Source of the DNA: Cepaea nemoralis
Taxonomy: Eukaryota; Mollusca; Gastropoda; Stylommatophora; Helicidae
Assembly (NCBI GenBank): GCA_014155875.1
Contig: JACEFZ010011104.1
Coordinates: forward strand, 491,001-555,000
Direction: 5' to 3'
DNA: 64,000 nucleotides
Part shown: piece after piece, positions 1-11,568 of the stretch
Numbering within the stretch: the first letter of the stretch is position 1
Layout: each line of letters begins with the position of its first letter
The notes under the pieces: generated by a model
Told to the model about the DNA's origin: nothing
Databases searched by the model: none
The model's input: only the letters and a program-made list of their open reading frames with translations
Program-made: the position numbers and the translations under genes

Positions 1-199
1 ACCACTTGTTTTCAACAATATAAACATAATTGCTCTTTGAAACCATCCAAAAAGAAGTTGTGCTGCATATTCTGAAGCATGACTTGTTCGCAAAATAATC
101 AGGACAACACTTGGCACATTTGTTCTAAATAGATTCACAATTAATATATAATATAATATATTTACATTTCTGTTTGTTATTATTTACAATACTGTTAAG

Positions 200-770
200 C
201 CTATTTGTGATAGGCTGCAAAGCAAACTTTGGTGCACAAATGTGGTCTATTAGTGCAGACGGAGCAAACAAAAGATGATCTGCGTCATTTAGCTTGAATG
301 GTGCACAAAACACAGTTTTCATCGACACCAACATGTTCTATTAAATGTTTGGCTCCTGTCACTCTTTCAACATAATTTCCTGCACCAGGTGTTTGTAATT
401 CTTTGGCAGGCAAAATGTGGTACTTTCAGGAATAATCTGAGCTGCTTCGCGATGTGCACTTCCAAGTAAACTTTGCTTGAATTCCTTCAATGACAGTTTT
501 CCCCTCCATTCTCTGTATGGCGTTTGGTGTGCAGGATGTGTGCATTGATCGGTGCAATTTCAAAGATCAAAGTACTTGATTTTCTTCCGCCACTTAATGT
601 TTTTCCTATCATGCATGTTGTAACATCCAACCATTTGGTCCATCTTGTTGCAGCCATTCATGGACATGTTATGTTCATGGATCATCTTCGGCTTGCTGAC
701 CAGTTTCCTCATTCCGGTCTCAATAGTTCCAATCTTATGCCATTAACACTTTCAGTGCCAAACAGGAATT
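200..770 (-). pseudogene. piggyBac-like transposase, C-terminal remnant
   Basis: Read on the minus strand, broken frames resemble the C-terminal part of a piggyBac transposase. Around 600-700 there is a KPKMIHEHN...MNGCNKMDQMVG-like block, matching the region where the family has its last catalytic Asp, followed by a basic KNIKWRKKI segment. At 205-275 a cysteine-rich tail reads FVCSVCTNRPHLCTKVCF, like the zinc-binding tail of the family. Stops and frame changes interrupt it, and no N-terminal catalytic region is visible because the copy runs towards or past the window edge. No terminal repeats or TTAA target sites were assigned. The call rests on motif order, not an alignment. Confidence 0.6.
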
Positions 771-1084
771 AGGTGTGGACCAAACAAAATGGGTGGCAGA
801 AAATGGGAAGTGGGGGTGTGTCACAGATATGACTTGAAAGCTTTTAATGTGGTAGCAGCCATGTTGTATTAAAACCAAATGGCAGATACGGGAAGTCGCT
901 TAAAATTAGTAAGCATCACATGATACTTAATCAGTTAACATACATCACACCTATGAAGGCATTAGAGGATAGTACTTAATAAGACCAGTCGCGTTATAGT
1001 TAAACACAAGAGCGCAATTACATTGAGCTGGTAACATATGCATTCATATGTTATACGTGTAATCTGTTTGAATCAATCAATCAA

Positions 1085-1635
1085 TCATGTGCCATGCCGG
1101 AAAGCGTGGGCGGTCATGACTCGCCATTTCACTCGATCACCAGAGTCGTGGATCAGCTCAGTGTTCCTGTCTCGTCCATGCCATGTGACCAAGCCATCCA
1201 GGTATTTTCCTCTCGGTCTTCCTCTTGGTCTGTTCCCTTCGATTTTGCCAGTTGTCACTAAGTTCTCCAATCCGTTTCTTCTCATAACATGTCCAAAAAT
1301 TGTGACTGTCTACGTCTAATTTCTCTAATCATTTTACGATGTTCATTTGTCTCCTGTAGTACGTGGTCATTGGTTTTTCTGTCTGTCCATGGTATTCTTT
1401 GCATTTCCCTCAGAAACCACATTTCTGCAGCCATCAGATGCTTTTCAGCTTGACTGCTCATTGTCCAAGTTTCACATCCATACACAAGAACAGGCTCTAT
1501 GTATCCCCTCAACACTCTTTTTCTCGGTTCAATTGACATCTTTTTATTGGTCAGAATGTTTTTCATCTTGCTAAAGGCTACTTTCGCCATGACGATTCTT
1601 GTTCTAATCTCTTCAAGGCATCTTCCATCAGATGT
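1085..1635 (-). pseudogene. LINE reverse transcriptase C-terminal portion
   Basis: Continuation of the RTE-like LINE after the pogo insertion. The minus-strand frames 1680-1282 and 1285-1085 contain YGCETWTMSS, the conserved thumb motif after the polymerase core, and then GNRPRGRPRGKYLDGL, the usual basic C-terminal block. The frame ends at the 3' tail near 1085. Removing the pogo element and one TA restores collinearity with 4739. Confidence 0.8.
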
Positions 1636-1637
1636 TA

Positions 1638-2050
1638 GGGGAGACTGGGGAGAAATGGACATAGGGGAGAAATGGACCACCCCCTCTCTGGCCCCTGGCT
1701 GTGATGCAATGAAAGTGAAACCATAATAAGTTTGTTTTCCACATCAAACATAGTCCGAATTTTTCATTTGCCATCGATTTCCCGCACAGGTCGTTCCCAC
1801 GCAAAGTTTGAAAAATTTTCTGCACTAAAGTTTCTTTTTCCAGTTCCAGACACCATCGTAAAGCAGACGCATAGTCAGGAATCAGGACAAGGTAATTACG
1901 TTAATATCTTTATTTACTTGTTATTTAAGAGTTCATATAAAAAATATAGCATATAATATTAGATTTAAGAGACTTTATGGCTGAATAGTTTAATACATTG
2001 ATGGGGGAGAAATGGACCGGTTCATTTCTCCCCATGGTTCATTTCTCCCC
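1638..2050. repeat. Left TIR and subterminal iterated GGGGAGAAATGGAC motifs
   Basis: The 14-base motif occurs at 1647-1660, 1664-1677 and 2004-2017. Two inverted, slightly altered copies lie at about 2021-2050. Repeated subterminal motifs identical to part of the TIR are typical transposase-binding arrays. That function is inferred. Confidence 0.75.
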
Positions 2051-2291
2051 ATAGAAGAAATTGACAAGACAGTCTGTTGTTATTAAAAGTGTTGAAGATT
2101 GCATTCGAATATCAGGATTATTGATTCTTTTTAATACTGGGGTCTAAATCTAGACCAATAAAACTGTTAACAAATTTGATTTCAGTGATTTATTAAAGAT
2201 GCACGCCATTCGTGCTATGATCAGTATTTCTTTGCAAATGATAGGCCTACCATTCTAAATGTTATATAATTCTGTCACTCTTTTGTTTCAG

Positions 2292-4319
2292 ATGCCAAGA
2301 TTGTACATCAGAAACACCAACAAGGGTCTCATTACGGAGGAACGTATGAGAGAAGCTGTTAATGCTGTGAAAAATGGAATGAAAGTGAGGAAAGCTGCAA
2401 GGGAGTACGGCATTGCTCGCTCTACCCTCAATAACAATCTTACAAAAGACAGAGAAGGAAATGGTCTGCCTACTAGACTCGTACCAAATTATAGGCATAG
2501 CCTTGTTTTCACAGCTAAGCAAGAAGCTGATTTTGCTAGTTACTTGAAAGATTGTGCAAGAATGTTCCATGGACTCACAACTAAAAACGTTCGTATTTTG
2601 GCGTACGAGATGGCGAAAGTCAATAACATTGCACATCCTTTAACGTGGGATGAGCAAATGATGGCAGGGAATGACTGGCTTTGTGGATTTTTGCGACGGA
2701 ATCCCGAGCTGACCATAAGGCAACCTGAGGCAACATCTCTGGCTAGAGCTACAGCTTTCAACAAACATAATATTTGCACCTTCTTCAACATTGTGAAGGA
2801 AACCATTACAAAACTAAATGTGAGTGGAGCTCAAATCTACAATTTGGATGAGTCAGGTCTGACCACTGTACAGAAAGTGCCAAAAGTAATTGCCCCACGA
2901 GGAGTGAAGCAAATAGGCCAGGTGACATCCAGAGAAAGAGGAGAACTGGTCACAATCTGTTGCATTGTGTCAGCTGCGGGTCACATTATCCCTCCAGTTT
3001 TTGTGTTTCCCAGAAAAAATTTTAAGAATTGTATGCTTGCTGGAGCACCTGAAGGTTCCCTTGGCCTTGTGAATGAATCAGGTTGGATGACCCGTGATAA
3101 TTTCGTCAAAATTATAAATCACTTCATTAAGCATTCAAGACCTTCCAAAGACTTCCCTTTGATTTTGATCTTGGACAATCACGATTCCCACATTTCATTT
3201 GAATCACTTGAACTGTGCAAGAAAAACAACATTCATGTGATCACGTTGCCACCACACACCTCATCTAAAACTCAGCCCTTGGACCGTTCAGTTTTTGGAC
3301 CCATGAAGTCGGTCTACAACAATGCGTGTGATTCATGGATGATGAAAAATGTTGGGACACCACTGACAATCTATCAAGTTGCAAATCTAGGAGGCCACGC
3401 TTTTCTTAAAGCGGCAACTCCCATTAACATTCAATTAGGCTTTGCAGTGTCAGGTATTTGGCCCTTTAACGAAGATGTTTTTACAGAAGATGATTTTATG
3501 CCTTCAGAAATAACGAACAGGCCCATCAGCAAGGACAGTGAAAATGCCACTTTAGAAAGCAATGAACAGACAGGATCAGCATCTCCACATTGTGGTACCA
3601 GCACAGATCAAACTGCACAAGAATTTCATGAAAATCAGAAAGAGTGTAATGTTGAGAACCTTGTAGATGACTTGCAGGAAATATCAGGGAGTCTTCAACA
3701 TAAAGCTACTTCTTCCTTTACTTTGCCTCATGTTTTCAGAGGACTACCAAAAGCTGGTCCGCGAAAAGATTCAAATAATATGAGGAAAAGAGGAAAAACT
3801 TACCTGGCTATTTCTACGCCAGAAATGGATCGAATTAGGGAAAGAGCGGTGATGAAAGAAAAGGCAGCAAAAGTTCCACCCAAAAAGGCAAAGAGACAGC
3901 TGCTGAAAGAACTTGATGTTGATTCAGATCCAGAAACTGACATTTCGTTTTGTGATGACACAGATTCTGATGTTTCATTTGGTGAAAATGAGGAGTGTAC
4001 GGTTAGCTTGACTGGTGTGCGTGAGGTTTTTGAAGGCCAGTGTGTGCTATGTGAATATGGAACAAAGAAGACTTATGTTTACTATGTAGTAATTGTAAGG
4101 GGAGACATTGATGATGATGGTGATGTTGAGGTAGAGTTCTTGCTCAAGAGTGAGAAGGTTGCTGGTAAATTTGTTAAGCCTAAGGTAGAAGATGTCGCCA
4201 GTGTCTCAATTACATGTATTAAAGCACAGCTTACTAGATCTACAATCATTGGAACCACTTCTAGGACCAAAGATGGCTATGTCTTCAAAGAAAGTCTTGC
4301 AGGCATAAATGTTCGATAA
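2292..4319 (+). CDS. pogo-family transposase, full-length
   Basis: Excises and reinserts its element by cut and paste at TA sites. About 675 residues. Residues 1-55 form a pipsqueak-type helix-turn-helix (EERMREAVNAVKNGM...AAREYGIARSTL). A CENP-B-like DNA-binding segment follows at about 60-150. The DDE_1 catalytic domain has Asp residues in IYNLDESG, LILDNHDSH and TQPLDRSVFGPMK, then the family block GIWPFNEDVFTEDDF. The C-terminal 200 residues are acidic and Lys-rich (ELDVDSDPETD) and may hold localisation or interaction signals. The open frame starts 33 bases upstream at 2259, but the ATG at 2292 follows a splice-acceptor-like tract and begins the conserved region, so it is chosen. No stops or frameshifts are seen. 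Confidence 0.93.
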   Translation: MPRLYIRNTNKGLITEERMREAVNAVKNGMKVRKAAREYGIARSTLNNNLTKDREGNGLPTRLVPNYRHSLVFTAKQEADFASYLKDCARMFHGLTTKNVRILAYEMAKVNNIAHPLTWDEQMMAGNDWLCGFLRRNPELTIRQPEATSLARATAFNKHNICTFFNIVKETITKLNVSGAQIYNLDESGLTTVQKVPKVIAPRGVKQIGQVTSRERGELVTICCIVSAAGHIIPPVFVFPRKNFKNCMLAGAPEGSLGLVNESGWMTRDNFVKIINHFIKHSRPSKDFPLILILDNHDSHISFESLELCKKNNIHVITLPPHTSSKTQPLDRSVFGPMKSVYNNACDSWMMKNVGTPLTIYQVANLGGHAFLKAATPINIQLGFAVSGIWPFNEDVFTEDDFMPSEITNRPISKDSENATLESNEQTGSASPHCGTSTDQTAQEFHENQKECNVENLVDDLQEISGSLQHKATSSFTLPHVFRGLPKAGPRKDSNNMRKRGKTYLAISTPEMDRIRERAVMKEKAAKVPPKKAKRQLLKELDVDSDPETDISFCDDTDSDVSFGENEECTVSLTGVREVFEGQCVLCEYGTKKTYVYYVVIVRGDIDDDGDVEVEFLLKSEKVAGKFVKPKVEDVASVSITCIKAQLTRSTIIGTTSRTKDGYVFKESLAGINVR

Positions 4320-4463
4320 AACTTTATATTAGATTAATATATCATATTAAACTTTTTTTTACTGTCGCTTAAAATAATAAAAAAAAACTGCAAATATCCT
4401 TTTAATGATTATTTATTTCTTATAGCAATATGGATGAGTTGTTGCTGCTTCTTTTTAAAAAAG

Positions 4464-4736
4464 GTCCATTTCTCCCCACTATGGTCCATTGCTCCCCACG
4501 TGCTGGTCCATTTCACCCCAATGGTGGTCCATTTCTCCCCATGTTCATATACATTTTTGAAACGCATTTTGTAAAGAAACATATAGAAATAGATTGCTAA
4601 ATGTTTTCCCCTTTTAAAATAAATGAATGTACAACATTTTAGTCATGGTTTTGTTATGTTTCGATAAAATCTGTTCCGGTGATGAGCAAAAATTGAAAAC
4701 TACAAAATTGCTGGTCCATTTCTCCCCAGTCTCCCC
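4464..4736. repeat. Right TIR and subterminal iterated motifs
   Basis: The inverse motif GTCCATTTCTCCCC lies at 4464-4477, 4527-4540 and 4714-4727 (inside the TIR). One-base variants lie at 4484-4497 and 4506-4519. The array mirrors the one at the left end. Confidence 0.75.
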
Positions 4737-4738
4737 TA

Positions 4739-6144
4739 TGACTTTTCCAAGATAATTGTACCGATTTACTTGTTGAAGAATATTTCAATTTACTTGTATA
4801 TTACATTGTGGCACTTCTTTCTTCCTAGTGACGACCATAACTTGAGTCTTTTTACAATTTAGTTCTAACCCCAGTTGCTCACTGTGTACAACAACCGCAT
4901 CTACTAATTGTTGCAGGTCCTGCGCATTGTCTGCAGTTAATACTGTATCATCTGCATATCTAATGTTATTGATGTTTCGTCCCCCAATGCTGATTCCATT
5001 TATATCCTCTACATTTCTGAAAATATTTTCACTGTATAGGGAAAAAAGATCTGGAGACATCACACATCCCTGCCTAACACCTCTCTTAATTGGCTGATAC
5101 GTCCCACTTCATTATCAATCCTTATTGCAGCTTGTTGTTTCCAATATATGTTTTTTATAAGTCTAATGTCTTTCCCATCAAGTTGTAGATCTGCAAGCAT
5201 ATCCACCATGCTGACATGTCTAACTCTATCAAAAGCCTTTGTATAGTCAGTAAAGCAAAGATGTATATCCTTGTTTACTTCTATAGCACGTTCTATAACT
5301 GTTCGCAGCATATACACAGCATTTACTGTACCCTTTCCTTCTACAAACCCGCATTGTTCTTCCCCTATTTCAGGTTTATCTTCTTCCTCATTCTTTGCAT
5401 GATAATTCTTATCAAAATCTTTCTGATGTGACTCATTATACTACTTGTTCTATGTTGATCACATTCCAAGGTTCCTGATTTCTTTGGGATTGCAATAAAT
5501 ACAGAGTTACATAATTCAGGAGGTATATCTCCAGTATCATATGATGTGTTCAGCAGTCTGGTGACTTGCTCTAGTCCAAATTCTTCTAAAGCTTTAATCA
5601 TTTCTGTTGTCATGTTATCTGCACCGGGGGCCTTGCCAGCTTTCATATGCTTAAGAACATTTCGAACCTCCATCTCCAAAATTGGCGGTCCTTCATTATT
5701 AAGTCTTATATCATACTGTTCGTCTCTGTTATCCTCATAAAGGTGTTTCACATAATCTGTCCATACATGTAGAATCTGGTCTTTTTCTATTATGATTTTG
5801 CAATCTTTAGTTTTTAGACACGCTGTTGATGTACTTGTTCTTTTATTAGTAAGTTCCTGAATTCTTTTGTGCACTAATTTGATATTTTGACTGTTGTGTT
5901 GGTATTCAATTTCTAAGCACTTTTCCTCAAGCTATGATTCTTTTGCCTCCTGACATAATATTCTGACTTGTCTGTGAATTTCTTCATATTTGACAGAATT
6001 ATTTTTGTTGAGTCTTCTTGTTTCCATGAGGTTTAAAATTTCTTCAGTCATCCATTTCTTACGACCGACCTTCTTTAATTTTGGAATAGTTGTTTCTGCA
6101 GCCACATTTATTGAATTCTTCAACGTTTCCCATTGATCATCCAC
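4739..6144 (-). pseudogene. LINE linker and reverse transcriptase core
   Basis: Reverse transcriptase of the same LINE, in several frames. 6144-5932 is the linker with a KKWMTEEI block. 5874-5365 holds AGKAPGADN and the IPKKSG block. 5317-5060 holds the FTDYTKAFDRV motif, and 5063-4785 holds the catalytic YADDTVLTA. GVRQGCVMSP-like sequence is readable near 5055-5085. Frame breaks at about 5870, 5340 and 5060 make it non-functional. The reading stops at 4738, where the pogo element begins, and resumes at 1635. Confidence 0.85.
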
Positions 6145-6234
6145 ATCCTTGAATACTGTCCAAGTGGAGCGCTTATGGGAATGTCCCGAATGCTGTGATG
6201 TCGGTTCCTAAATCAATCAATCAATCAATCAATC

Positions 6235-7153
6235 CTAGAATAGGATCTCTAGATCAGACAAAATTTCAAATCTGTTCTGTACTTCTATGTTGAATTTGTT
6301 TTGTATTTCCTTGTCATTACTCAATGTACACAAATCATATTTAGTGTTTCCTGTTATATACTTGACTTTCTTCAACTTTATCCTCAATGTTCCTGTGAGT
6401 AATCTGTGGTCACTATAACAATCAGCACTGGGAACTGTTTTTGCTATTGTTAATGCGTTTCTAAATCTTCTGCTAATCAGAATGTAGTCAATCAGGTTTC
6501 TAATCCTGCTATCAGGACTCCTCCATGTCCATAATCTTCTAGGGTGTTGCTTGAACCAGGTGTTTCCTACAATCATGTCCTGTTCGTTTGTCCACTCTAC
6601 GAGTCTGTATCCTCTTTCATTTCTCTCTCCTAAACCATAGTTTCCTTCTGTGTATCTATCCCCTTGATTTCCTACTTTTGCATTGACGTCCCGTATTATG
6701 ATGTTTATTTCTGAATTTTTACATTTCTTTAAGGCAGACTCTATGTCATTATAAAATTCCTCTACATTATCTTCACTGGACTCTCCTGTTGGGGCATATA
6801 CTTGAATAATATTTATGCTAAAAGGTCTGTCATTTAATTTAACTAGTAGAACTCTGTCCGACACGGCCCAATATCCTTGAACAGATTTTGATGTTTTCCG
6901 GTCCAAAATAATTGCAACTCCCCTATGACGATCTTCACCTCCAGAATAAATAATCTTGAAATCTTCTTCTATCTTGATGCCTGCTCCTGTCCATCTCGTT
7001 TCGCACATACCTAAAATATTAATTTTTTTCCCTTTTAATTTCTTGTTTTATGTTCTCTAATTTTTCGTCGTCGTTTAACGTCCTAACGTTCCAAGTTGCT
7101 AATTTTAACGTCTCTGTCCTTGTCTTGCGATGATCAGTCTTTAAGCGAATCAT
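6235..7153 (-). pseudogene. LINE APE-type endonuclease domain
   Basis: The endonuclease would nick target DNA to prime reverse transcription. From an ATG at 7153 the frame reads LATWNVRTLN, then a one-base slip in an A-run near 7020 moves it to the frame that runs to 6235. APE-family motifs are visible: MCETRW, the VYAPTG block, VNAKVG, NLIDYILI, and the catalytic SDHRLL. The normally conserved Gly-Asp before the VNAKVG block reads RDVNAKVG, a substitution at a conserved site. The frame ends in a stop at the small insertion at 6145-6234, and the linker continues at 6144. Confidence 0.8.
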
Positions 7154-7330
7154 GATATACTAGGCACTTTTAAAGAGGTAGTTTGCCGTTGCTTTCCTCT
7201 ATGGCAGTGACCTTACTGGTCGGAGACCGCAGCCATTGACTAAAGAAGAGTTCATCTACCTGCCGTCGTGAAGCTCGAGGCCATGACCCACAAATATCTG
7301 TCGGCTGCCCTCAAAATTTCATCCACCACC

Positions 7331-8076
7331 TGCCTTCCGTGGCTTCTTTTGAAAACTTCCAATAAAAGGAACACAAAATAACATCACTAATCCACAGGAA
7401 AACACTATTCACAGGAAATCAATAGGAAATCACACGAAATCCAAAGGACAACACTAAATAGCGTCCCTCCGAAAAGTAACGCTTTATTTTGCCGCTATTA
7501 TACTGCAGTAATGTGTATGAAAATTGTCCAGTGAGTGCTGCTTCCATATGCGATGAACTGTAAATTTTCTGTACTGTTGTGTTAATATTCTGGCAGCAGC
7601 CTTATGCATGTAAGCCTGTGTAGCCACTACGATACAGATTGCCGCATTTTAACGGAAATATATTTGCGGTTTTGTTCGGCAACTATATCTTGTGTCTGTT
7701 TCTGTTTGAAACGCCATTTATTAAGTTTTGATGTAAAACAATGAAATCGATAGCAACGTCAGTGGTTTGCCTTACTAATAACCCACACACATGCATTGAC
7801 TGAGTAGAAACACTAGTTTGATATGACGGAATCACACATCACGAGCTCAAGAAGCGACCAGGACATATTCCAATTAATAAAGTTGTGAGGGAACGACGCT
7901 GTAGTATATGGTCAAGTCTACGAGTCTGGTTTCAAACGTGACCATAGGATGACTCGTTACTATATCTGTATTTATTGCCACTATATAATGTGTCCAGAGA
8001 CCACACATGATCTCCACATTACTATCATCATAGAATTACCATTCCCTTCCACACCACCACACGGATACGACATAAA
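7331..8076. other. Non-coding stretch with a possible mariner-end fragment
   Basis: No gene is recognised. At 7463-7485 the sequence CCCTCCGAAAAGTAACGC resembles mariner-type terminal repeats, but no matching opposite end was found. The stretch around 7845-7930 has a faint mariner-like reading. The rest shows nothing identifiable. Confidence 0.3.
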
Positions 8077-8078
8077 TA

Positions 8079-9314
8079 AGGGGCGTTCATTTGAAATCCG
8101 TTCGTGCCGTACCGCGCGTAATTGCGTACGTGGAACATGATCATGTCATATTCATATGATAAGTACTGACCAATGAATCAACGAGTACGTGCTTATCGTC
8201 CCATGATGCATAAGTTTTGTTTCTGACCGTTGAGAAAATGGCCGGTTTGATCCAAAATCTGTCCAAAGAAGCTCAAATAGCAGTGATTAAGTTTCTTTCA
8301 TTTGAAGGATGTCAACCAGTGGATCTTCGACGGCCGGGTCAAGCGCATATTGTTGCAATAAAAACAAAAAAACATCGCCAAAATTGATGCAGAAGTATAA
8401 ATGAAACGTTGTCGAAGCATACGTTTGCTAACAAAGGAATTTGATGTGTCAATTAGGACAATTCAAAAGGTCGTTCGTAAGAAACTGCATTATCGGAAGG
8501 TGTGTTCACAGTGGGTACCGTGGATGTTGACCGACCACCAAAAAGAGGAACACATAGGAAGGCGTTTGAACCACTTGCTGCTTTACAGAGTGGAGGGTGA
8601 TGCATTTCTCTTCCGCATAGTGGAAGTCGATGAATCATGGTGTCACCACTTTGAACCGGATACAAAAGAAAGAGCATGCATTGGAAGCATGCGGATCACC
8701 AAACGCCAAAAAATTCAAGTTACAGGTTTCCGCTGGTAAGGTTATGCTGAGCGCATTTTTTTTTTAATTATGAAAGGCTATTGTTGGCCGACTTTAAAGA
8801 ACCTGGTGTCAACATCAACTCTACCCACTACTTGCAAACACTAGATAAGTTACAACAAATTATCAAGAATAAACGACCCGGCATGCTTTCTCTGGTGAGA
8901 TCTTGTTGCATGATAATGATCGTCCGCATGTAGCAAAGATTGTGCAAGGAAGAAGTGGGAAATTCTGCAACATCGAGCCTATATTCCTGATTTGTCAGTA
9001 TGTGATTGTCATTTGTTCGGACCTCAAAAAAAGCTCTCAACGGGCAATGATTTCACACAGATGCAGATGTAATGAACGCGGTAAACACTTGGTTCAGTGA
9101 GCAACCACAATCCATTTTTGCAGACGGCATTCGCCGCCTACCTAAGCAATGGGATGTTTGCCTGAATGCCTACGGCGACTTCTTCTGACCAACCCATAGT
9201 GCATAATTCATTCAAAATGAATGCTTTGTTTAATTCTACCACACCTGTTAATGTTTTTTTTTTTTCGTGCTATTGTAATAAAGCCATTGGAACGGGTTTC
9301 AAATGAACATCCCT
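8079..9314 (+). mobile_element. mariner element, degenerate
   Basis: Imperfect terminal inverted repeats: AGGGGCGTTCATTTGAAATC at 8079, and a matching inverted end (AGGGATGTTCATTTGAAACC read on the minus strand) finishing at 9314. The left flank is TA. The right flank reads AA or TA depending on the exact end. The size, about 1.24 kb, is normal for mariner. Confidence 0.88.
8238..9188 (+). pseudogene. mariner transposase, decayed
   Basis: It starts at ATG 8238 (MAGLIQNLSKEAQIAVIKFL), then breaks within 50 codons. An internal deletion removes most of the helix-turn-helix region. The frame at 8401-8739 carries RKVCSQWVP and VDESWCHHFEPDTK, with the first catalytic Asp. Later frames carry LHDNDRPHVAKI (second Asp) and CDCHLFGP (third Asp of DD34D). 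It ends with the family signature RRLPKQWDVCLNAYGDFF at about 9130-9188. Multiple frameshifts make it inactive. Confidence 0.85.
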
Positions 9315-9370
9315 AATATTACCACCCAAAGCTTCATCCAACCAGTCCGTCTGGATGAAACATGGCATTT

Positions 9371-9372
<2 letters not shown>

Positions 9373-9412
<40 letters not shown>

Positions 9413-9620
9413 TTCCACTTGTGCCGTCAAGCGAGCGAAGTTGGGAGGAATAATTTGCGCTCCAGAGCCCTACGGGCGGCACTGGATAGTGTCATTTCAT
9501 ACAATTGTATAATGTCTTCCATGTCGTCAATCCACTTTCTTCTTGGGTGTCCTCGTCGCAGATGATCTTTGATGTAAGGCCAGTGATCGTAGTTGACGGT
9601 ATTGCATTCTAAAACTTGGC
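9373..9620 (-). mobile_element. 3' end of the LINE interrupted by elements A and B (segment 3 of 3)
   Basis: Minus-strand LINE C-terminus with GHPRRKWIDDMEDII, followed by a (GAT)n tail seen on the plus strand as (ATC)n at about 9374-9411. The last six bases (9615-9620, CTTGGC) are one copy of the target duplication of element A. Joining 21224 to 9614 with a single CTTGGC gives an uninterrupted KWFGQVLE...GHPRRKW reading frame, which shows that the two LINE parts were once contiguous. Confidence 0.85.
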
Positions 9621-10873
9621 AGTAGTATGGGATGTTGTAACTACACCCCAAATGTGGTTTCAAACCCCCGATAAATCGTTCTTTACGGGGTTATCCGGCC
9701 ATCTTGAATTGTCATATTTTACGACCTCAATATTTTGAAAATGGCGGGTATTTTCTTGGTTCTGTGTGACTACTTCCGGTTGTCGTGATGACTACTTCCG
9801 GTTGTCACTACCGGTTGTCGTGATGACTACTTCCGGTCCCGAGGGTTGGCGGCGACGGACCCCAAATGACCCAGATATTTGAAAATGGCGGTTATTTTCT
9901 CGGTTCTGGGTGACCACTTCCGGTTGTCACTTCCGGTCTAGGGTCGGGGTGGAGGCGGCGGTGGTGGGGCGGGCGTGGGGGACAACGAGACAAACCCCGG
10001 TCATGTGGAACACTTATATAAATAGACCAAATAGTTGTCGGGCAACTGTGTTTGAGTCCCAGTGTGTGTGTGTGTGCGCGTGTGATGCGGTCACGTGGTG
10101 TGATCGAACCCCAGTCATATCGATCCCCTTCGATGAGGAGACCGAATCAAATACGACAGAAAATGATTTAGTCCATCTCTCGAGCTAACCCGATGATCCA
10201 TTTTTGGATGATGAATAAACTTTTGTACGCTTCAGCAGAAGTCCCGACCCCATGTATCAACTTTAAGCGCTTGGTGATAATCTGGTTTAGAAAATATACT
10301 AACCACCCAATCAATTTTATTAAAAATTAACCCTAAAACTTAATTAAACCCTCTAAATTTCTAGTATGTATATTGGCGAGAAGGTACGTCAATGAAAAAC
10401 TCTAGTCCTCCTTTAAAATAAACCATAACTTTCCGAGATATACATTAAAATATGTAAATAAGCAACACAAATAACGGCCCTTTTTTACAAACATAAATAG
10501 AAATAAACCAAGGGAGCTGATTCGTTTCACTTGTCTCCACTTTATGGTTTTCCCCTGACCGCCAAATGTTACCTGCGCCACCAGATAAAGATCACACAAT
10601 AACCCATCACGCCCCGTGAGAAATAAACGATCAGCGACCGCGAGATTTTCCGATACCACTCAACCATAACGCTTCACCGACCACGATCCGAGCGATATGA
10701 CAATAGTCGCGGTCAGCCGAACACGCCCCGCGAGAAAAAATACAATGCCCAGCGTGTACTGATAACCGGTAGATAAAACATGAAGGTAATTACCAGTGAC
10801 GGCTAGGCGCGTGGAAAATATGCAGTGGTCAGGCATACAAGAATTCAACACAAATATGTATTTTCTATGTGCT

Positions 10874-10878
<5 letters not shown>

Positions 10879-10952
<74 letters not shown>

Positions 10953-10967
10953 CCTCCCCCCTCTCTC

Positions 10968-11032
<65 letters not shown>

Positions 11033-11045
11033 CTATCTCTTTCTC
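10879..11045 (+). repeat. (CT)n microsatellite, left arm
   Basis: About 165 bases of near-pure CT. The mirrored tract in the right arm is about half as long. Open frames across it (poly Ser-Leu or Arg-Glu) are artefacts. Confidence 0.97.
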
Positions 11046-11079
11046 TATCTCATGAAATAATACTGAATACGTCTGTGCG

Positions 11080-11383
11080 TGTGTGTGTGCGTGCGCGCGC
11101 GCGGGTGTACTATCAATTACAGGACGTCGCATTCAGACCCAACATTCGGTGGAGTGGTGTGTTTGCTGGGTAAGATTGCTGCTGTCTTATTGAACGAACG
11201 GTAGTTATGGCACGTACGTGTGTGTGTGTGTGTGTGTGTGTGTGAGTGTGTGTGTGTGTTATCAATTACAGGACGTCGCAGTATTTTACGGAGTGTCTGA
11301 CACCCGGGGGGTAGTTTTGCAATTGTCATTATATACGAACGACAGTCAGGTCGTGTGCGCTAGCGCGCGTGTATGTATGTACA

Positions 11384-11419
<36 letters not shown>

Positions 11420-11537
11420 CGTGGGTGTGCTATCAATTACAGGACGTCGCATTCAGACCCAACATTCGGTGGGGTGGTGTGTTTGCTGGGTAAGATTGCT
11501 GCTGTCTTATTGAACAAGTGGTAGACATGGCACGTAC

Positions 11538-11568
<31 letters not shown>

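Larger units (their letters stand above)
1638..4736 (+). mobile_element. pogo-type (Tc1/mariner superfamily) DNA transposon, apparently complete
   Basis: Perfect terminal inverted repeats start with GGGGAGACTGGGGAGAAATG at 1638 and are mirrored at 4714-4736. They are flanked by the expected TA target duplication (1636-1637 and 4737-4738). The element lies inside the RTE-like LINE. It has a single long transposase gene and a 5' leader that may be spliced: a candidate donor CAAG|GTAATTAC lies near 1890, and an acceptor TTTGTTTCAG lies directly before the start codon at 2292. Intact TIRs plus an intact open reading frame suggest recent or current activity. Confidence 0.92.
1060..7330 (-). mobile_element. 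RTE-like non-LTR retrotransposon (LINE), split by a pogo element
   Basis: A nearly full-length LINE on the minus strand. Its 5' region is near 7330, the endonuclease at 7153-6235, the reverse transcriptase at 5874-4739, and the C-terminal end at 1635-1085 after the pogo insertion. The 3' end carries a short (ATTG)n-type tail near 1075-1090. The 5' leader (7140-7330) contains an AGGAAAGCAACGGCAAACTA segment that recurs in the SINEs of this window. A 90-bp stretch at 6145-6234 with a (TCAA)n run appears to be a small insertion between the endonuclease and the linker. Stops and frameshifts show the copy is dead. The clade call (RTE-like) is by motif impression. Confidence 0.8.

Noticed and set aside
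7463..7930. A second complete mariner element
   Set aside because: Only one end-like sequence and faint coding were seen, with no matching opposite terminal repeat.
10796..11173. Long poly Ser-Leu and Arg-Glu open frames
   Set aside because: They are translations of the (CT)n microsatellite. The mirror tract has a different length and frame.
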